This document shows positions 36,239-44,186 of a DNA stretch of 64,000 nucleotides, one piece after another. The notes under the pieces are model-generated. The model was not told the DNA's origin and did no database searches. It saw nothing but the letters and a program-made list of their open reading frames with translations. Origin of the DNA: CAWGJF01 sp963715745 (GTDB taxonomy: Bacteria; Bacteroidota; Ignavibacteria; Ignavibacteriales; Ignavibacteriaceae); contig OY970271.1 in the NCBI GenBank assembly GCA_963715745.1, positions 1,302,001 through 1,366,000 on the forward strand, read 5' to 3'. The translations under genes were made by a program, and so were the position numbers. Positions within the stretch are counted from its first letter, which is position 1. Every line of letters starts with the position of its first letter.

Positions 36239-37564
36239 ATGTTTGAAGATTTATCACTTAAACTTGAAACTGCTCTAAAAAAAGTAAGAGGGCAGGGAAA
36301 ACTTACAGAGAAAAACATTTCCGATTCTCTTAGGGATATCCGAAGAGTTTTACTCGATGCGGATGTTAACTACATAGTTGCTAAAGAATTTATAGAAAAA
36401 GTTTCTGAAAAAGCGCTTGGCAAAGAAGTAATAGCTTCAATTACTCCGGGTCAGTTAATCACAAAAATTATTTTTGATGAATTAACACTGTTGCTCGGTG
36501 GTTCACAGACTGAGATTAACTTAAATCCTTCAGGGCTTACTTCTATTTTAATTGTCGGACTTCAGGGTTCAGGTAAAACAACCTTTGCTGCAAAATTGGC
36601 AAACCGTCTGAGGAAATTGAATAGAAAGGTTTTGCTTGTAGCTGCCGATGTTTATCGTCCTGCTGCTATTGAACAATTAAAGTTGCTCGGGGAAAAAATT
36701 AGCACACAGGTTTTTTCTCTTGAAGAAAAGGATGCAAAAAAAGTTTCAACCGATGCGTTATCATTTGCTAAAGCAAATAATTACAATACGGTAATTTTTG
36801 ATACTGCTGGACGTCTTCACGTTGATGAAGAAATGATGAATGAAGTAGCTGATATAAGAAATATTGTAAAACCGACAGAAACTTTGTTTGTTGTAGATTC
36901 AATGACGGGTCAGGATGCGGTAAATTCGGCCAAAGCATTTAATGAAAAAGTGAATTTTGATGGAATTGTACTCACAAAGCTTGATGGTGATGCCAGAGGC
37001 GGGGCAGCTCTTTCAATCCGGTCGGTTGTTGGAAAACCTATTAAATTTGTCAGTAATGGTGAAAAAACGGACGATTTAGAGGTGTTTTTTCCAGAAAGAC
37101 TTGCTTCCAGAATACTTGGAAAAGGTGATGTAGTTTCGCTTGTCGAGAAAGCGCAGCAATCATTTGATGAGACGGAAGCTGAAAAATTGGAAGAAAAATT
37201 TCGGAAAAATAAATTTGATTTTGATGATTTTCTTAAGCAAATTAAAGTGATTAAGAAAATGGGTTCTCTGTCATCTCTTCTCGGAATGATACCTGGGTTG
37301 AGTCCACAGATGAGAAACGCACAAATTGATGACAAAGCTTTTGTTAAAGTTGAAGCTATCATCAATTCTATGACATTTGAAGAGAGACATAAACCAAAAG
37401 TTTTAAACGGTAACAGAAGAAAAAGAATTGCAAAAGGAAGCGGAACATCAATTCAGGATGTTAATCGTTTAATAAAACAATTTAATGATATGCAAAGGAT
37501 GATGGGCCAGCTTACAAAAAAAGGTTTGGGCAAAGCATCTTTAAATAATTTTAAATTTCATTGA
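36239..37564 (+). CDS. ffh: Signal recognition particle protein Ffh (SRP54)
   Basis: A 441-residue GTPase that binds signal sequences and 4.5S RNA and delivers ribosomes to FtsY at the membrane. The N domain begins FEDLSLKLETALKKVRGQGK. The G domain has GLQGSGKTTFAAKLA near residues 107-121, VAADVYRPAAIEQL, DTAGRLHVDEEMM, TKLDGDARGGAALSI and GEKTDDLEVFFPERLASRIL. The Met-rich M domain has MGSLSSLLGMIPGLS and RIAKGSGTSIQDVNRLIKQF with the RNA-binding SGT. It lies 26 bases before rpsP, a conserved ffh-rpsP-rimM-trmD-rplS arrangement. Confidence 0.98.
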   Translation: MFEDLSLKLETALKKVRGQGKLTEKNISDSLRDIRRVLLDADVNYIVAKEFIEKVSEKALGKEVIASITPGQLITKIIFDELTLLLGGSQTEINLNPSGLTSILIVGLQGSGKTTFAAKLANRLRKLNRKVLLVAADVYRPAAIEQLKLLGEKISTQVFSLEEKDAKKVSTDALSFAKANNYNTVIFDTAGRLHVDEEMMNEVADIRNIVKPTETLFVVDSMTGQDAVNSAKAFNEKVNFDGIVLTKLDGDARGGAALSIRSVVGKPIKFVSNGEKTDDLEVFFPERLASRILGKGDVVSLVEKAQQSFDETEAEKLEEKFRKNKFDFDDFLKQIKVIKKMGSLSSLLGMIPGLSPQMRNAQIDDKAFVKVEAIINSMTFEERHKPKVLNGNRRKRIAKGSGTSIQDVNRLIKQFNDMQRMMGQLTKKGLGKASLNNFKFH

Positions 37565-37590
37565 TTACATGAAAACCGGAGGTTAATTAA

Positions 37591-38097
37591 TTGGCTGTAA
37601 AGTTAAGATTAAGAAGAATGGGAAAGAAGAAACAACCTATATATAAAGTTGTTGCGGCAGATACCCGTTCACCAAGAGATGGAAAATTTCTTGAAGCTGT
37701 TGGTATTTATAATCCTCTCACTAATCCACACACTGTTGATCTTAAAGAGGACAGGGTGCATTACTGGTTGGATAATGGTGCACAACCTACTGACACTGTT
37801 AAAAGTCTGCTTAGACAAAAAGGTATAACACTTAAAAAAGAGTTAACAAAGAAGAAGTTATCCGAAGAAAAAATTCAGGAAGAGCTAGAGAACTGGCAGA
37901 AACTTAAAGAAGCTGGTTCTACAAAAAAGGTTCAGAAGAAAAAATCCAAGAAGGAATTAGCTAAAGAACAGAAAGCTGAGCAGGAAAAGAAAGATGTTGC
38001 GGCTAAGAAGGAAGAAGAAAAGAAAGAAGCTGATTCAGAGGTAAAAGCTCAGGGGGGAGAAGAAAAAAAGACGGATGAAGGTACAGCAGAAGCTTAG
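37591..38097 (+). CDS. rpsP: 30S ribosomal protein S16 with a long charged C-terminal tail
   Basis: The first 80 residues are the S16 core (AVKLRLRRMGKKKQPIYKVV, then AADTRSPRDGKFLEAVGIYN and HYWLDNGAQPTDTVKSLL). The remaining 85 residues form a Lys/Glu-rich, probably disordered or helical tail that most S16 proteins lack; such extensions are known in Bacteroidota-related S16. The start is TTG 37591, supported by CGGAGGT ending 8 bases upstream and by the canonical N-terminus. A small hairpin at 38132-38157 follows. Confidence 0.96.
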   Translation: MAVKLRLRRMGKKKQPIYKVVAADTRSPRDGKFLEAVGIYNPLTNPHTVDLKEDRVHYWLDNGAQPTDTVKSLLRQKGITLKKELTKKKLSEEKIQEELENWQKLKEAGSTKKVQKKKSKKELAKEQKAEQEKKDVAAKKEEEKKEADSEVKAQGGEEKKTDEGTAEA

Positions 38098-38131
38098 GGT
38101 GTAGCTTCTGAATAAAAAGGTGGTTGAATAA

Positions 38132-38171
38132 AATTTCGATTTATTTTGGTCGAAATTGAATTTATCTTTTT
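38132..38171 (+). terminator. Possible attenuating hairpin between rpsP and khpA
   Basis: An 8-bp stem, AATTTCGA at 38132-38139 and TCGAAATT at 38150-38157, is followed after a few bases by ATCTTTTTTG. The 127-base gap is the largest in this operon, so partial termination here could set the downstream level. Confidence 0.4.
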
Positions 38172-38224
38172 TGTTGTACATAATTCTATTTAGCACCCAG
38201 CTCTAATATAGGAGGCCCCCTGTC

Positions 38225-38458
38225 ATGAAAGAGTTCATCGAATTCATCGCAAAGCACCTTGTGGATAATCCTGAAAGTGTTGAAATAGATGAAAAAACGC
38301 CTGAAGAAAAGAAAGTCGTTCTTTCTCTTAAAGTTCAGTCCGATGATGTCGGAAAAGTAATTGGTAAACAGGGAAAGACTGCGCAGGCGATGCGTACCTT
38401 GCTTACTGCGATTGCTGCTAAAGAAGGCAAAAGGGCAATTTTGGAAATTCTGGATTGA
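38225..38458 (+). CDS. khpA: KH-domain RNA-binding protein KhpA
   Basis: A 77-residue single KH-domain protein, the usual companion of rpsP and rimM in this operon. The RNA-binding GxxG loop appears as GKVIGKQGKTAQAMRTLL near residues 42-59, preceded by the strand KKVVLSLKVQSDDV. KhpA binds small and messenger RNAs, often with KhpB, and affects cell division and growth in Gram-positive species. AGGAGG at 38211-38216 lies 8 bases before ATG 38225. Confidence 0.9.
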   Translation: MKEFIEFIAKHLVDNPESVEIDEKTPEEKKVVLSLKVQSDDVGKVIGKQGKTAQAMRTLLTAIAAKEGKRAILEILD

Positions 38459-38480
38459 TTACCTGGAGTAATCACAAGGA

Positions 38481-38996
38481 GTGAGCGAATACTTTTTAAT
38501 TGCAAAAATAATTTCTGTTTATAAAAAAGAAGGATTTGTAAAAACAGAAATTTATTCGGATTACCCTGAAAGATTTGAAGCACTTAAAATTGTTTTTCTT
38601 GATTTCTGGGGTAACAAGAAAAAATTTATTGTTGAAAAAGTTAAAGAGCATAAAAATTCTTTCCTTATCAGGTTTAAGAATTTTTATTCAGAACGCGAGA
38701 CAAGCGTTCTTGTTGGAAGAGAAATATATGTAGATGAAAAATCAAAAATAGAATTGCCGGAAAACAATTATTTCGTTCACGATTTAATCGGCAGCTCTGT
38801 TCTTTTAAAAGATGAAAATATAGGATTTGCTAAGGACATAATAAAGACTCCTGCAAATGATGTGCTTGTGATAAATAGTAAGGATGGAAAAGAAATTCTT
38901 GTGCCGTTTGTTCTTGCATATATTGACGGAATTGACTCAGTGAAAAAATTAATTAAGCTGAAAGATTTGGATTTAAGTCTTGATGATGAGGATTGA
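38481..38996 (+). CDS. rimM: Ribosome maturation factor RimM
   Basis: A 171-residue factor that assists maturation of the 30S head by binding S19. The N-terminal RimM barrel begins EYFLIAKIISVYKKEGFVKT, and the PRC-barrel C-domain has YFVHDLIGSSVLLKDENIGF then EILVPFVLAYIDGIDSVKKL. The N-terminal domain is divergent but placement between khpA and trmD is diagnostic. The start is GTG 38481; AAGGA directly abuts it, and GGAG 12 bases upstream is the more likely ribosome-binding site. It overlaps the trmD start. Confidence 0.9.
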   Translation: MSEYFLIAKIISVYKKEGFVKTEIYSDYPERFEALKIVFLDFWGNKKKFIVEKVKEHKNSFLIRFKNFYSERETSVLVGREIYVDEKSKIELPENNYFVHDLIGSSVLLKDENIGFAKDIIKTPANDVLVINSKDGKEILVPFVLAYIDGIDSVKKLIKLKDLDLSLDDED

Positions 38997-39669
38997 TGTA
39001 ATTTCTGCTGTACCGGAAATTCTGGAGAGCCCGCTTAAAAACAGCATTATAAAACGAGCTCAGGATAAGAAGAAAGTAAAAATCGTTGTTCATAATCTTC
39101 GTGATTTTGCTTTCAATAAACACAAACAAATAGATGATAAACCTTTCGGCGGCGGACCTGGAATGGTCTTAAAACCGGAACCGTTCTTTGAATGTATTGA
39201 AAAATTATTGACCGAACGCTCATACCAGCATATTATTTTTACTACTTCAAAAGGTAAAATTCTGGATCAGCAGTCAGCTAACAAGTTTTCACTTGCTGAA
39301 AACATTATACTGGTTACGGGTCATTATAAGGAAATTGATGATCGTGTAAGAGAGAATTTTGCGACTGATGAAATATCAATAGGAAATTTTATTCTGACAG
39401 GAGGAGAACTTCCGGCATTGATTATAATTGATTCAATTGTAAGATTAGTTCCCGGAGTTTTAAACGATAGTGAAGCAGCATTACAGGATTCATTTCAGGA
39501 TGGAGAAAAAATTGAAGCCCCATATTATACAAGACCTGCAGAATACAAGGGAATGAAAGTGCCTGAAGTTTTACTTTCAGGGAATGATGCAGAAATAAAA
39601 AAGTGGAAAGAAAAACAATCGAAAATTTTAACTAAAAAATGGCGGGAATATAATTCAGCCAAAAGCTGA
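38986..39669 (+). CDS. trmD: tRNA (guanine-N1)-methyltransferase
   Basis: Methylates G37 of tRNAs with a CNN or related anticodon using S-adenosylmethionine, preventing +1 frameshifting. The 227-residue SPOUT enzyme starts MRIDVISAVPEI and shows KQIDDKPFGGGPGMVLKPEP, VTGHYKEIDDRVRENFATDE, SIGNFILTGGELPALIIIDS and the C-terminal YYTRPAEYKGMKVPEVLLSG. The in-frame ATG at 38983 is equally possible. The start lies inside the end of rimM, so the two are translationally coupled. Confidence 0.96.
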   Translation: MRIDVISAVPEILESPLKNSIIKRAQDKKKVKIVVHNLRDFAFNKHKQIDDKPFGGGPGMVLKPEPFFECIEKLLTERSYQHIIFTTSKGKILDQQSANKFSLAENIILVTGHYKEIDDRVRENFATDEISIGNFILTGGELPALIIIDSIVRLVPGVLNDSEAALQDSFQDGEKIEAPYYTRPAEYKGMKVPEVLLSGNDAEIKKWKEKQSKILTKKWREYNSAKS

Positions 39670-39688
39670 AATTAAAACGGAGAAAATA

Positions 39689-40033
39689 ATGGATAAAATG
39701 AAACAAATAACAAAAGATCAAATCAGGGAAGACATCCCTGCATTTGCTGCCGGCGATCGTGTTAAAGTACACGTAAGAGTTATCGAAGGCGATAAGGAAA
39801 GAATTCAGCCTTTTGAAGGTGACGTAATCAGCGTTCGTGGTTCAGGTGTTGAAAAAACTTTCACCGTTAGAAAGATAGCAAGCGGAGTTGGTGTTGAAAG
39901 AATTTTCAGAGTTAACTCACCCAAAATTTCTAAAATTGATTTGCTGAAAAAGGGTGATGTCAGAAGAGCAAAACTTTATTATCTCAGAAATCTTTCCGGA
40001 AAAGCAGCAAAGATAAAATCTAAAACATCCTAG
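39689..40033 (+). CDS. rplS: 50S ribosomal protein L19
   Basis: A 114-residue protein at the 30S-50S interface. Conserved segments are PAFAAGDRVKVHVRVIEGDK, RIQPFEGDVISVRGSGVEKT, FTVRKIASGVGVERIFRVNS and RRAKLYYLRNLSGKAAKIK. A good GGAG precedes ATG 39689; an in-frame ATG at 39698 is the alternative start. It is the last gene of the ffh-rpsP-khpA-rimM-trmD-rplS run and is followed by a strong terminator. Confidence 0.97.
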   Translation: MDKMKQITKDQIREDIPAFAAGDRVKVHVRVIEGDKERIQPFEGDVISVRGSGVEKTFTVRKIASGVGVERIFRVNSPKISKIDLLKKGDVRRAKLYYLRNLSGKAAKIKSKTS

Positions 40034-40053
40034 CAATATTTATTTTTATGAAC

Positions 40054-40080
40054 AAGCCGCTCTTTACAGCGGCTTTTTTA
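40054..40080 (+). terminator. Terminator after rplS
   Basis: An 8-bp stem, AAGCCGCT at 40054-40061 and AGCGGCTT at 40068-40075, with a 6-base loop and a TTTTTT tail, 20 bases after the rplS stop. Confidence 0.88.
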
Positions 40081-40090
40081 TTTCCAAAAT

Positions 40091-40834
40091 ATGAATTTGT
40101 TTTTCCCCGATAATATTTTTACTAAGATATTAATTAACCGGTTTGATGAAGAGTTGAAAACTAAAATTGTTCTTAACCCTTCCGGTAATATCACTTCTCT
40201 GGTCAAAGAAAATGAAACTGTTGGATTAATTCCCACTATGGATCTTATTACAAACAAAGACCTGTTTGTTTCAAAAGAAGTAGGAATATCTTTTGAAGGC
40301 ATTTTGTCGAATTCATACATTTACTATTCTAATAAATCTGATTTTAATGAAATAAAAATAGCCGGTGATGTTTCTACTGTTGAAATTATTCTCTCTAAAA
40401 TTCTTTTTAACGAGTTATATAAAAAAGATATTAACATTAATATCCAGACAAAACTTCCTGCTAAAGATAATAACGATAATATTATTATTGTGGGCGATGA
40501 TAATTTCAGAGATGAAAGGATAATCAACGCAATCAGCTTTGCTGAAGAAGTTGTTGAAATTATTTCCACACCGTTTGTTAATTTTATACTTGCCTCATCA
40601 AATCCTGATCTGCTTAAAGAATATTCTGATAAAATGAAAATCAGTTTAAATAACGGGAAACTAAAATCTTCAAAAACAGATTTTGATTTTTCAGGTGCAA
40701 GCTTAATTCAAAATAACCTTGATAAGGTTTTCTTTAATCTTACTGAACAGGATGTTGAAGGGATCAATCAGATAATTCGTTTGCCTTTTTATTACGGAAT
40801 TCTGAAAGATATTATTGAAGTGAAGTTTGTTTGA
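40091..40834 (+). CDS. Divergent MqnA/MqnD-like periplasmic-binding-fold protein
   Basis: A 247-residue cytosolic protein (no signal peptide) without a confident family. Several segments line up, by eye, with MqnA chorismate dehydratase of the futalosine menaquinone pathway: NETVGLIPTMDLI near 42-54 (compare GLVPSIE), VSKEVGISFEGILSNSYIYY (compare GIASDGPVRSVLL), NIIIVGDDNF (compare LLIGDAAL) and IISTPFVNFILAS (compare GLPFVFAVW). If real, it is a distant member whose substrate may differ. It follows the rplS terminator closely, so it is either a separate unit with a very short leader or read through. No other menaquinone gene is nearby. Conserved catalytic residues could not be assigned. Confidence 0.45.
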   Translation: MNLFFPDNIFTKILINRFDEELKTKIVLNPSGNITSLVKENETVGLIPTMDLITNKDLFVSKEVGISFEGILSNSYIYYSNKSDFNEIKIAGDVSTVEIILSKILFNELYKKDININIQTKLPAKDNNDNIIIVGDDNFRDERIINAISFAEEVVEIISTPFVNFILASSNPDLLKEYSDKMKISLNNGKLKSSKTDFDFSGASLIQNNLDKVFFNLTEQDVEGINQIIRLPFYYGILKDIIEVKFV

Positions 40835-40843
40835 ATTGGATAC

Positions 40844-40870
40844 AAAAAAGGCGGCTTAATTAACCGCCTT
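40844..40870 (-). terminator. Terminator of the minus-strand dehydrogenase gene
   Basis: On the minus strand AAGGCGG (40870-40864) pairs with CCGCCTT (40854-40848) around a 9-base loop and is followed by a T-run (40849-40844). The plus-strand side has no T-run, so it serves the convergent minus-strand gene mainly. Confidence 0.8.
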
Positions 40871-40880
40871 AACAAATAAA

Positions 40881-42071
40881 TTATAATTTCACGTGACTTA
40901 CGCTAATTACATTTGGATTTTCACTCATCTTTTTAAGCATATCTGCGGAAGCACTGTTTCTTAATTTCATAGTGCAGCTTGCTGCCACACCACCATCAAA
41001 TATTACGTTTTCAATTTCTTCTACATTTATATCACCTTCTCTGAGTAAATCGAGAACACCTGCAAGTACACCCGGCTTGTCAAAATGTTTAACAACAAGC
41101 TGGTAATGTGAATCGGTTACTTTTGCACGGTTTACCCAATGATCAATTATTCCGCTTTGAGTATAATGTTTGATTATATTAATAGTTTCTTCTGCGACGG
41201 CGTCCTGTGCCTGCCCAGTAGAAGCGCCGATATGATGTGTTACATAAATGTTAGGGTTGTCCTGGAAATGTGATTTAACCTCACCGGTTTTGCTCTCAGG
41301 TTCACCTTTAAAGACATCACAGGCATAACGGATGTTCTTTTCTTTTATCACTTCAAGCAGATCATCTTCCACAACAACATCCTGTCGGGAAGTATTTATA
41401 ACCAGTGCTCCATCTTTTAAATAGCTGAACATCTTTTTATTAAACAAGCCTTTTGTTTCCGGGGTTGCCGGCAGGTGAATTGTTATAATATCACAAAGAG
41501 GAAGAAGCTGATCCATTTCCGAAAAATCTTTTATTTGCACGCCTTCAATTCTTGATATATCTTTTCCGTAAACATTCATTTCAAATGCATGTGCACGTTT
41601 GGCAACCTCTTTACCTATTGCTCCAACACCAATTATTCCAAGCGTCTTTCCCTTTAATCCCTGACCTTTGGAATATTTATCTTTATTCCATTTACCATTT
41701 CTGAAATCAATCACATTATCCGGGATAAAACGATCGAGTGATAACATCAATCCGAATGCTAACTCTGCAACTGCAACCGCATTCATCCCGGGACAATTAG
41801 CAACATAGATTCCTTTTTTGTTTGCTGCCTGAATGTTAATATTATTCACGCCCGATCCTGCACGGATTATAAGGTTAAGATTCTTGCTTGCTTTAATTGT
41901 TTCTTCATTTACCACTGTTGATCTGACAATCAGAATGTCAACTTCTTTTGCAGCTTCAACAAGATCTTTTTCGCCAAGCTTTGGTTCATATCTTACCTCA
42001 AGCTCAAGATCTTTCATTTGCTGAATATACTTTTCAGGAAATTTATCTGCTACTAATACTTTTAATTTCAT
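40881..42071 (-). CDS. D-3-phosphoglycerate dehydrogenase-like 2-hydroxyacid dehydrogenase with ACT domain
   Basis: A complete 396-residue NAD-dependent D-2-hydroxyacid dehydrogenase. It shows VRSTVVNEETIKAS, IIRAGSGVNNINIQAANKKG, NCPGMNAVAVAELAFGLMLS, the dinucleotide motif GKTLGIIGVGAIGKEVAKRA, and the catalytic His in YVTHHIGASTGQAQDAVAEE. A C-terminal ACT-type regulatory domain begins near HFDKPGVLAGVLDLLREGD. The most likely substrate is 3-phosphoglycerate, making it a short-form SerA that could replace the broken long form at 14128-15712. In other species such genes pair with serC, which is not seen here. AGAGG stands 6 bases before ATG 42071 on the minus strand. Confidence 0.85.
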   Translation of the reverse strand: MKLKVLVADKFPEKYIQQMKDLELEVRYEPKLGEKDLVEAAKEVDILIVRSTVVNEETIKASKNLNLIIRAGSGVNNINIQAANKKGIYVANCPGMNAVAVAELAFGLMLSLDRFIPDNVIDFRNGKWNKDKYSKGQGLKGKTLGIIGVGAIGKEVAKRAHAFEMNVYGKDISRIEGVQIKDFSEMDQLLPLCDIITIHLPATPETKGLFNKKMFSYLKDGALVINTSRQDVVVEDDLLEVIKEKNIRYACDVFKGEPESKTGEVKSHFQDNPNIYVTHHIGASTGQAQDAVAEETINIIKHYTQSGIIDHWVNRAKVTDSHYQLVVKHFDKPGVLAGVLDLLREGDINVEEIENVIFDGGVAASCTMKLRNSASADMLKKMSENPNVISVSHVKL

Positions 42072-42090
42072 AATTAACCTCTTTGTTTTG

Positions 42091-42162
42091 TGTCATGCTG
42101 AACTTGTTTCAGCATCTTAAGTGTATTTAAGTGATAGATTCCGAAACAAGTTCGGAATGACA
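42091..42162. repeat. REP-like pair of palindromes in inverted orientation
   Basis: Two related 21-base palindromes lie in the 101-base intergenic gap. ATGCTGAA-CTTGT-TTCAGCAT occupies 42095-42115 and ATTCCGAA-ACAAG-TTCGGAAT occupies 42138-42158; the second is the inverted relative of the first. TGTC at 42091 and GACA at 42159-42162 bound the element. This is the layout of bacterial REP/BIME or MITE-like intergenic repeats. Only one pair occurs in this window, so its copy number cannot be judged. Confidence 0.65.
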
Positions 42163-42172
42163 ATTTTGCATA

Positions 42173-42502
42173 TTAAGGAATACCGGGGAATGATTCCACA
42201 AATTTTATTTTTATATCTGCAAATGATTCTACTATTTTTATTTTAACATCAGGAAATGAATCAACAATCTGCCATTCTCCACAATCATCTGGAAAAACAT
42301 TAACTATTTTTACTTTCAGATCAGGGAATGATTCAACAACCTGAACTGTTATGTCTGGGAAAGAATCAACGAACTGAATCTTACCATTAAGCGGGAATCC
42401 ATTTAATGTACAATTTTCTACATCAATTTTACCTTTATCACTTTGTGCAAATAAAGTTGTTGAAATAATTAATACAAAAAATAAACTGCTAATTATTTTC
42501 AT
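42173..42502 (-). CDS. Small exported protein made of SFPD repeats
   Basis: A 109-residue protein with a signal peptide (MKIISSLFFVLIISTTLFAQ) and a mature part made almost wholly of 11-13-residue repeats. VDSFPDITVQV (45-55), VESFPDLKVKI (56-66), VNVFPDDCGEWQI (67-79), VDSFPDVKIKI (80-90), VESFADIKIKF (91-101) and VESFPGIP (102-109) alternate a Ser-Phe-Pro-Asp turn with a short beta strand. The middle unit carries an insertion with Cys and Trp (DDCGEWQ), and another Cys lies at 31, allowing one disulfide. The shape suggests a small beta-solenoid or sheet. I do not recognise a function. The ATG at 42502 is chosen because it begins the signal peptide; the longer frame from 42550 overlaps hutU. 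It is probably read from the hutU transcript. Confidence 0.7.
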   Translation of the reverse strand: MKIISSLFFVLIISTTLFAQSDKGKIDVENCTLNGFPLNGKIQFVDSFPDITVQVVESFPDLKVKIVNVFPDDCGEWQIVDSFPDVKIKIVESFADIKIKFVESFPGIP

Positions 42503-42519
42503 AAAGTTTGATTCAGAGC

Positions 42520-44184
42520 TTACTTTAACATCGGAATTTTCACATTCCATTTTTTTGCATTCTCAATAGCTTGTTCATAGCCTGCATCCGAATGGCGAAC
42601 AATTCCCATTCCCGGATCGTAAGTAAGAACTCTTTCCAATCTTTTTTCTGCTTCTTTTGTTCCATCGGCAACTATAACCATACCGGCATGAATTGATTTA
42701 CCAATTCCAACACCACCTCCATGATGAACTGAAACCCAGCTTGCACCACCTATTGCATTTAATAGTGCATTAAGAATAGGCCAATCTGCTATTGCATCAC
42801 TGCCATCTTTCATACCTTCGGTTTCACGGTTTGGTGAAGCAACTGAACCACAATCAAGGTGATCTCGTCCGATTACTATCGGAGCTTTTACTTTTTTGTC
42901 AGCAACTAATTGATTGAAAATTTTTCCCATCTTTGCCCTATCACCATAACCGAGCCAGCAAATTCTTGAAGGCAATCCCTGAAAGTGTACTTTAGCCTGA
43001 GCCAAATCAATCCAGTTGCACAACGCTATGTCGTTGGGGAATGTTTCTTTTACAGCTTTATCAGTTTCATAAATATCATTTGGATCACCTGAAAGTGCAG
43101 CCCAACGGAAGGGACCTTTTCCATCACAAAAAAGTGGTCTTATAAATTCAGGAACAAAACCCGGAATATCAAAAGCATTTTCAACACCGTTTTCTTTTGC
43201 TTCTCCGCGAATGTTGTTTCCATAATCAAATGTAATAGCTCCGCGTTTCCGAAATTCAAGCATAGACTGAACATGTTTAACTATTGTTTCTCTTGAGGAT
43301 GAAATATATTTTTCAGGATTAGATTTTCTTAGTTCGATTGCTTCATCGAAACTCATCCCCATAGGTACATAGCCATTTAATACATCGTGAGCAGAAGTCT
43401 GGTCGGTTAAAACATCAGGAATAATATTTCTTTTTAAAATTTCAGGAAGAATTTCGCCGGCATTTCCAACCAATCCTACTGAAAAGGCTTCACCATTTTC
43501 TTTTGCAGATAAAACTTTTTCCAGGGCTTCATCCAAATCTTCAGTTAAAAAATCAATGTAACCTGTATCAATTCTTTTTTGAATTCTTTTTTTATCAACT
43601 TCAATTCCAAGGAAAGCAGCACCGTTGAAAGTTGCTGCAAGCGGTTGAGCGCCGCCCATTCCGCCAAGCCCGGCTGTCAAAACGAATTTACCTTTTAAAG
43701 TTCCGTCAAAATATTTTCTTGCGCATTCAGCGAATGTTTCATAAGTGCCCTGAAGTATTCCCTGTGTACCTATATAAATCCAGCTTCCTGCAGTCATCTG
43801 TCCGTACATTGTTAAGCCAAGACCTTCAAGTCTTCTAAATTCATCCCAAGTCGCCCAATCCGGAACAAGCATTGAATTTGAAATAATAACTCTCGGTGCA
43901 TCAGTGTGAGTTTTAAAAATTCCGACTGGTTTACCGGATTGAACTAATAGAGTTTCATCGTTTTCAAGTTCTTTTAGTGAACTTATGATTGCTTCATAGC
44001 TTTCCCAGTTACGTGCTGCTTTTCCGCTTCCGCCATAAATAATTAGCTTTTCCGGTTTTTCTGCAACTTCGGGATCAAGATTATTCATCAACATTCGCAT
44101 TGCTGCTTCCTGTATCCATCCTTTGCACGAAATCTTTATGCCAGTTGGAGCCTTAATTGATATTTTTTCTTCCTCTAAAATCAT
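42520..44184 (-). CDS. hutU: Urocanate hydratase
   Basis: A 554-residue NAD-dependent enzyme converting urocanate to imidazolonepropionate, the second step of histidine degradation. Signatures: IIYGGSGKAARNWESYEAII, the QSGKPVGIFKTHTDAPRVII segment, GQMTAGSWIYIGTQGILQGT, TAGLGGMGGAQPLAATFNGA, the active-site segment RDHLDCGSVASPNRETEGMK, and SVHHGGGVGIGKSIHAGMVI. Length is normal. On the minus strand AAGGAT precedes ATG 44184. Neither hutH, hutI nor hutG is adjacent, which is unusual; the neighbours are a small unknown gene and adenosine deaminase. Confidence 0.97.
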   Translation of the reverse strand: MILEEEKISIKAPTGIKISCKGWIQEAAMRMLMNNLDPEVAEKPEKLIIYGGSGKAARNWESYEAIISSLKELENDETLLVQSGKPVGIFKTHTDAPRVIISNSMLVPDWATWDEFRRLEGLGLTMYGQMTAGSWIYIGTQGILQGTYETFAECARKYFDGTLKGKFVLTAGLGGMGGAQPLAATFNGAAFLGIEVDKKRIQKRIDTGYIDFLTEDLDEALEKVLSAKENGEAFSVGLVGNAGEILPEILKRNIIPDVLTDQTSAHDVLNGYVPMGMSFDEAIELRKSNPEKYISSSRETIVKHVQSMLEFRKRGAITFDYGNNIRGEAKENGVENAFDIPGFVPEFIRPLFCDGKGPFRWAALSGDPNDIYETDKAVKETFPNDIALCNWIDLAQAKVHFQGLPSRICWLGYGDRAKMGKIFNQLVADKKVKAPIVIGRDHLDCGSVASPNRETEGMKDGSDAIADWPILNALLNAIGGASWVSVHHGGGVGIGKSIHAGMVIVADGTKEAEKRLERVLTYDPGMGIVRHSDAGYEQAIENAKKWNVKIPMLK

Positions 44185-44186
44185 GA

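Noticed and set aside
36910..37365. 151-codon open frame on the minus strand inside ffh
   Set aside because: It is fully antisense to the conserved M and G domains of ffh, has a Ser/Phe-rich composition typical of shadow frames and matches no family.
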